From Bordetella parapertussis (lineage in GTDB: Bacteria; Pseudomonadota; Gammaproteobacteria; Burkholderiales; SG8-41), in contig CAMBCD010000133.1 of assembly GCA_945863085.1 (NCBI GenBank), positions 1-7,413 of the forward strand: a DNA stretch of 7,413 nucleotides, written 5' to 3'. The notes beneath the pieces were generated by a model. The model was not told the DNA's origin and ran no database searches. It worked only from the letters and a program-made list of their open reading frames with translations. The translations under genes and the position numbers were made by a program. The stretch's first letter is position 1. Each line of letters opens with the position of its first letter. Shown in pieces: positions 5,754 to 7,413 of the stretch.

Positions 5754-6611
5754 TCAGGCAGCGTAACCGGGGGCTTCTCTGTCGAGCTTGCGTTTGAGTG
5801 CCTCCCACATCAACTTGCCGCCTGCGCCGCGACCGCCCTTGCCATAAATGATCCCGCCCTGATCCAGGGTGTGGTTGATGATTTCATTCGGGATGCGGTT
5901 CAGTTCAGCGCCGCCGGTCATTGCGGTGATCTGGAATTTGCAGGCGCGTTCGAGGCGGAACATGCGCGCGAACATTTCGCCGACGGACGAACCCACGGTC
6001 AGTGTGCCGTGGTTGCGCAGGATCAGCATGCTGCCGTCGCCGAGGTCACGCACCAGGCGTTCGCGCTCGTTGTGGTCTTCGGCCACACCTTCGAAGTCGT
6101 GGTAACGCACCTGCGACAGGGCGGTCAGCGCCATTTGTGTCAGCGGCAGCAGTCCCTGTTTCTGCGAGGCGACCGCCACGCCGAACTGGGTATGGCAATG
6201 CATCACGGCCTCGGCATCATGGTTGCCCATGTGGATCGCGCTGTGGATGGTGAAGCCGGCCGAGTTCACTTCGTAGGGGGAGTCCGACAGCTTGCGACCT
6301 TCGATGTCGCATTTGATCAGGTCGGAAGCCGTCATTTCCTCGAACAGCAGGCCGTAGGGATTGATCAGGAACTGGTCGTGGGTGCCGGGTACGCGGCAGG
6401 AGATATGTGTGCCGAGCATGTCGGTCCAACCCATCATGGCGGTCAGCCGGTACGCGGCGGCGAGTTCGACGCGGGCCTGCCATTCGGCGGTGTTGATGCC
6501 GCGCGCGCTCCTCACGGCCCTCCCCAAGGGGACTTGCTTCGCAGCGCGTGCGGGACGTTTGCGTGCGGCGGCGGGGCGGTGTTTGCTGGTGGTGGAGGCA
6601 CGTCTTTTCAT
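5754..6611 (-). CDS. Class II aldolase/adducin-family protein with a basic N-terminal extension
   Basis: Encodes 285 residues from the ATG at 6611, chosen because AGGA (6624-6621) lies nine bases upstream; a TTG at 6659 would add 16 residues without support. The class II aldolase/adducin fold is recognised from HCHT (His138, His140) and NHG (His201), the three expected ligands of a divalent metal, usually zinc. Also typical are VNSAGFTIHSAIH (115-127) and GLLPLTQMAL (153-162). Relatives cleave or epimerise sugar phosphates, decarboxylate or act on small hydroxy-acids, and many have no known activity. By eye, the acidic residue of fuculose-phosphate aldolase (Glu73) aligns with Gly119 here, so classical aldol chemistry is uncertain. 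The first 38 residues hold 13 Lys/Arg and no Asp/Glu and look disordered. The gene is divergent from the FMN dehydrogenase gene and upstream of the MFS gene. Confidence 0.88.
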   Translation of the reverse strand: MKRRASTTSKHRPAAARKRPARAAKQVPLGRAVRSARGINTAEWQARVELAAAYRLTAMMGWTDMLGTHISCRVPGTHDQFLINPYGLLFEEMTASDLIKCDIEGRKLSDSPYEVNSAGFTIHSAIHMGNHDAEAVMHCHTQFGVAVASQKQGLLPLTQMALTALSQVRYHDFEGVAEDHNERERLVRDLGDGSMLILRNHGTLTVGSSVGEMFARMFRLERACKFQITAMTGGAELNRIPNEIINHTLDQGGIIYGKGGRGAGGKLMWEALKRKLDREAPGYAA

Positions 6612-6792
6612 ATGTTGGATTCCTGTATTGGTGGGGCGGGGCGATGATCTGCGCGGCAACCGTCCGGACCTTGGTTTGCAATGAGCTGTGTAATTGCCAT
6701 TAGAATACCGCAGTCCGGCACCGAAGATGAACTACAACGAGCGTTTCTGCGTGTCGTGCACCAGTAAATATCCATATCGTGAACATCCAAGA
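6612..6792. promoter_or_regulatory. Divergent intergenic region between the aldolase-family and FMN-dehydrogenase genes
   Basis: These 181 bases must carry the start signals for genes leaving in both directions. An 8-base palindrome GTCCGGAC (6662-6669) lies near the aldolase side, and GTCCGG recurs at 6713-6718. An AT-richer stretch (about 6675-6706) is the likeliest promoter zone. A shared operator controlling both genes is plausible but inferred. Confidence 0.5.
6676..6706 (+). promoter_or_regulatory. Possible sigma-70 promoter for the FMN-dehydrogenase gene
   Basis: TAGAAT (6701-6706) matches five of six bases of the -10 consensus. TTGCAA (6676-6681) matches four of six of the -35, but the 19-base spacing is longer than the ideal 17. 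The predicted leader would be about 80 bases long to the ATG at 6793. The call is tentative. Confidence 0.3.
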
Positions 6793-7413
6793 ATGAGTTA
6801 TTCCAGCGCATACAATATTGAAGACTTGCGCCAACTAGCGCAGCGCCGTCTGCCGCGGGTGGCCTGGGATTACCTGGAGCGCGGCGCCGAAGACGACGTG
6901 ACCATGGCCGCGAACCGCGCCGCTTTCGAGCGCATCCATTTCGAACCGCGCACACTGGTCGATGTTTCAGCACGCACACTGCGTCATACATTGTTCGGCA
7001 AAACCTACACCGCGCCCTTCGGTATTGCGCCCACAGGCGCCGCCGGCCTCTACAGTTTTGAAGCCGACATTGCGCTGGCGCGCGCCGCGGCGACGGCCGG
7101 GGTGCCTTTTGTGCTGTCGACCGCGTCATTCGTGGCGATGGAGCGCGTCGCGCAGGAAGCCGAAGGCAGCAAATGGTTCCAGCTTTACATGTCCAAGGAT
7201 CGCGAAGCCGCGGAGCGCCTGGTGCGTCGCGCCTTTGACGCCGGCTACGAGGCGCTGGTGGTGACCACCGACGTGCCGGTCGGCGCCAACCGCGAATACA
7301 ACCTGCGTAATGGTTTTGCAATACCGTTCCGCATCAATGCGCGCAACGTGATCGACGGCCTGCTGCATCCGCGCTGGCTGACCCGGGTGTTCCTGCGCAC
7401 ATTGCTGAGCAGT
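6793..7413 (+). CDS. FMN-dependent L-2-hydroxyacid dehydrogenase/oxidase, 3' end missing
   Basis: The first 207 residues of a protein usually about 370-390 long; the frame is still open at the right edge. The family (L-lactate dehydrogenase LldD, glycolate oxidase, mandelate dehydrogenase) oxidises L-2-hydroxy acids to 2-oxo acids with FMN on a TIM barrel. Seen directly: LPRVAWDYLERGAEDDVT (residues 20-37, Tyr27 matching the substrate-binding Tyr24 of glycolate oxidase), APTG (79-82), STAS (109-112), QLY (130-132), TTDVP (158-162) and NR plus RNGF (166-175). The catalytic His and its Arg partner lie beyond the window, so activity cannot be confirmed. The start at 6793 matches the family's N-terminal length, although its ribosome binding site is weak (AAGA directly before ATG). 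An in-frame ATG at 6727 would add 22 residues and is less likely. The gene is divergent from the aldolase-family gene. Confidence 0.92.
   Translation, partial: MSYSSAYNIEDLRQLAQRRLPRVAWDYLERGAEDDVTMAANRAAFERIHFEPRTLVDVSARTLRHTLFGKTYTAPFGIAPTGAAGLYSFEADIALARAAATAGVPFVLSTASFVAMERVAQEAEGSKWFQLYMSKDREAAERLVRRAFDAGYEALVVTTDVPVGANREYNLRNGFAIPFRINARNVIDGLLHPRWLTRVFLRTLLSS

Noticed and set aside
5739..6647. Open frame of 302 codons on the plus strand, fully antisense to the aldolase-family gene
   Set aside because: It mirrors the codon bias of the real gene, is rich in His and Gln, shows no family motif, and lacks a ribosome binding site. The minus-strand frame has clear metal-site motifs.

Overview
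The window looks like chromosomal DNA of a GC-rich Gram-negative bacterium, most likely a betaproteobacterium of the Burkholderiales type. The evidence is indirect: coding regions use G/C-ending codons, and there is a periplasmic Bug-family (TctC-like) binding protein next to TctB and TctA membrane subunits, an arrangement greatly expanded in that group. No rRNA or marker gene is present, so the taxonomic call is an inference.

Layout, left to right. (1) Positions 1-858 (+) hold the 3' part of an NAD-dependent D-2-hydroxyacid dehydrogenase gene. (2) After 55 bases comes a Bug/TctC substrate-binding protein (914-1894, +) with a very strong ribosome binding site. (3) A gene-free stretch of 543 bases (1895-2437) follows. 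It is lower in GC than the genes and carries several short direct repeats and two related dyads. (4) TctB (2438-2884, +, TTG start) and TctA (2889-4412, +) are four bases apart and complete a tripartite tricarboxylate transporter (TTT). (5) A clear intrinsic terminator (4457-4486) closes this rightward unit. (6) On the minus strand are an MFS permease (5681-4545) and, upstream of it, a class II aldolase/adducin-family protein (6611-5754), with a terminator-like hairpin between them. (7) Divergent from these, the 5' part of an FMN-dependent L-2-hydroxyacid dehydrogenase/oxidase gene (6793-7413, +) runs off the right edge.

How the genes may work together: two uptake systems (a binding-protein-dependent TTT carrier and an MFS permease) sit among a D-specific NAD enzyme, an L-specific FMN enzyme and a metal-binding aldolase-fold protein. 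The simplest reading is an uptake and catabolism locus for small hydroxy- or oxo-carboxylic acids. The substrate cannot be read from the sequence.

No phage, insertion sequence, CRISPR array, tRNA or rRNA is visible. I found no convincing new multi-gene system. The least explained parts are the repeat-bearing gap inside the transporter locus, the aldolase-fold protein in which I cannot find the usual catalytic acid, and the hairpin plus U-tract in the leader of the MFS gene.
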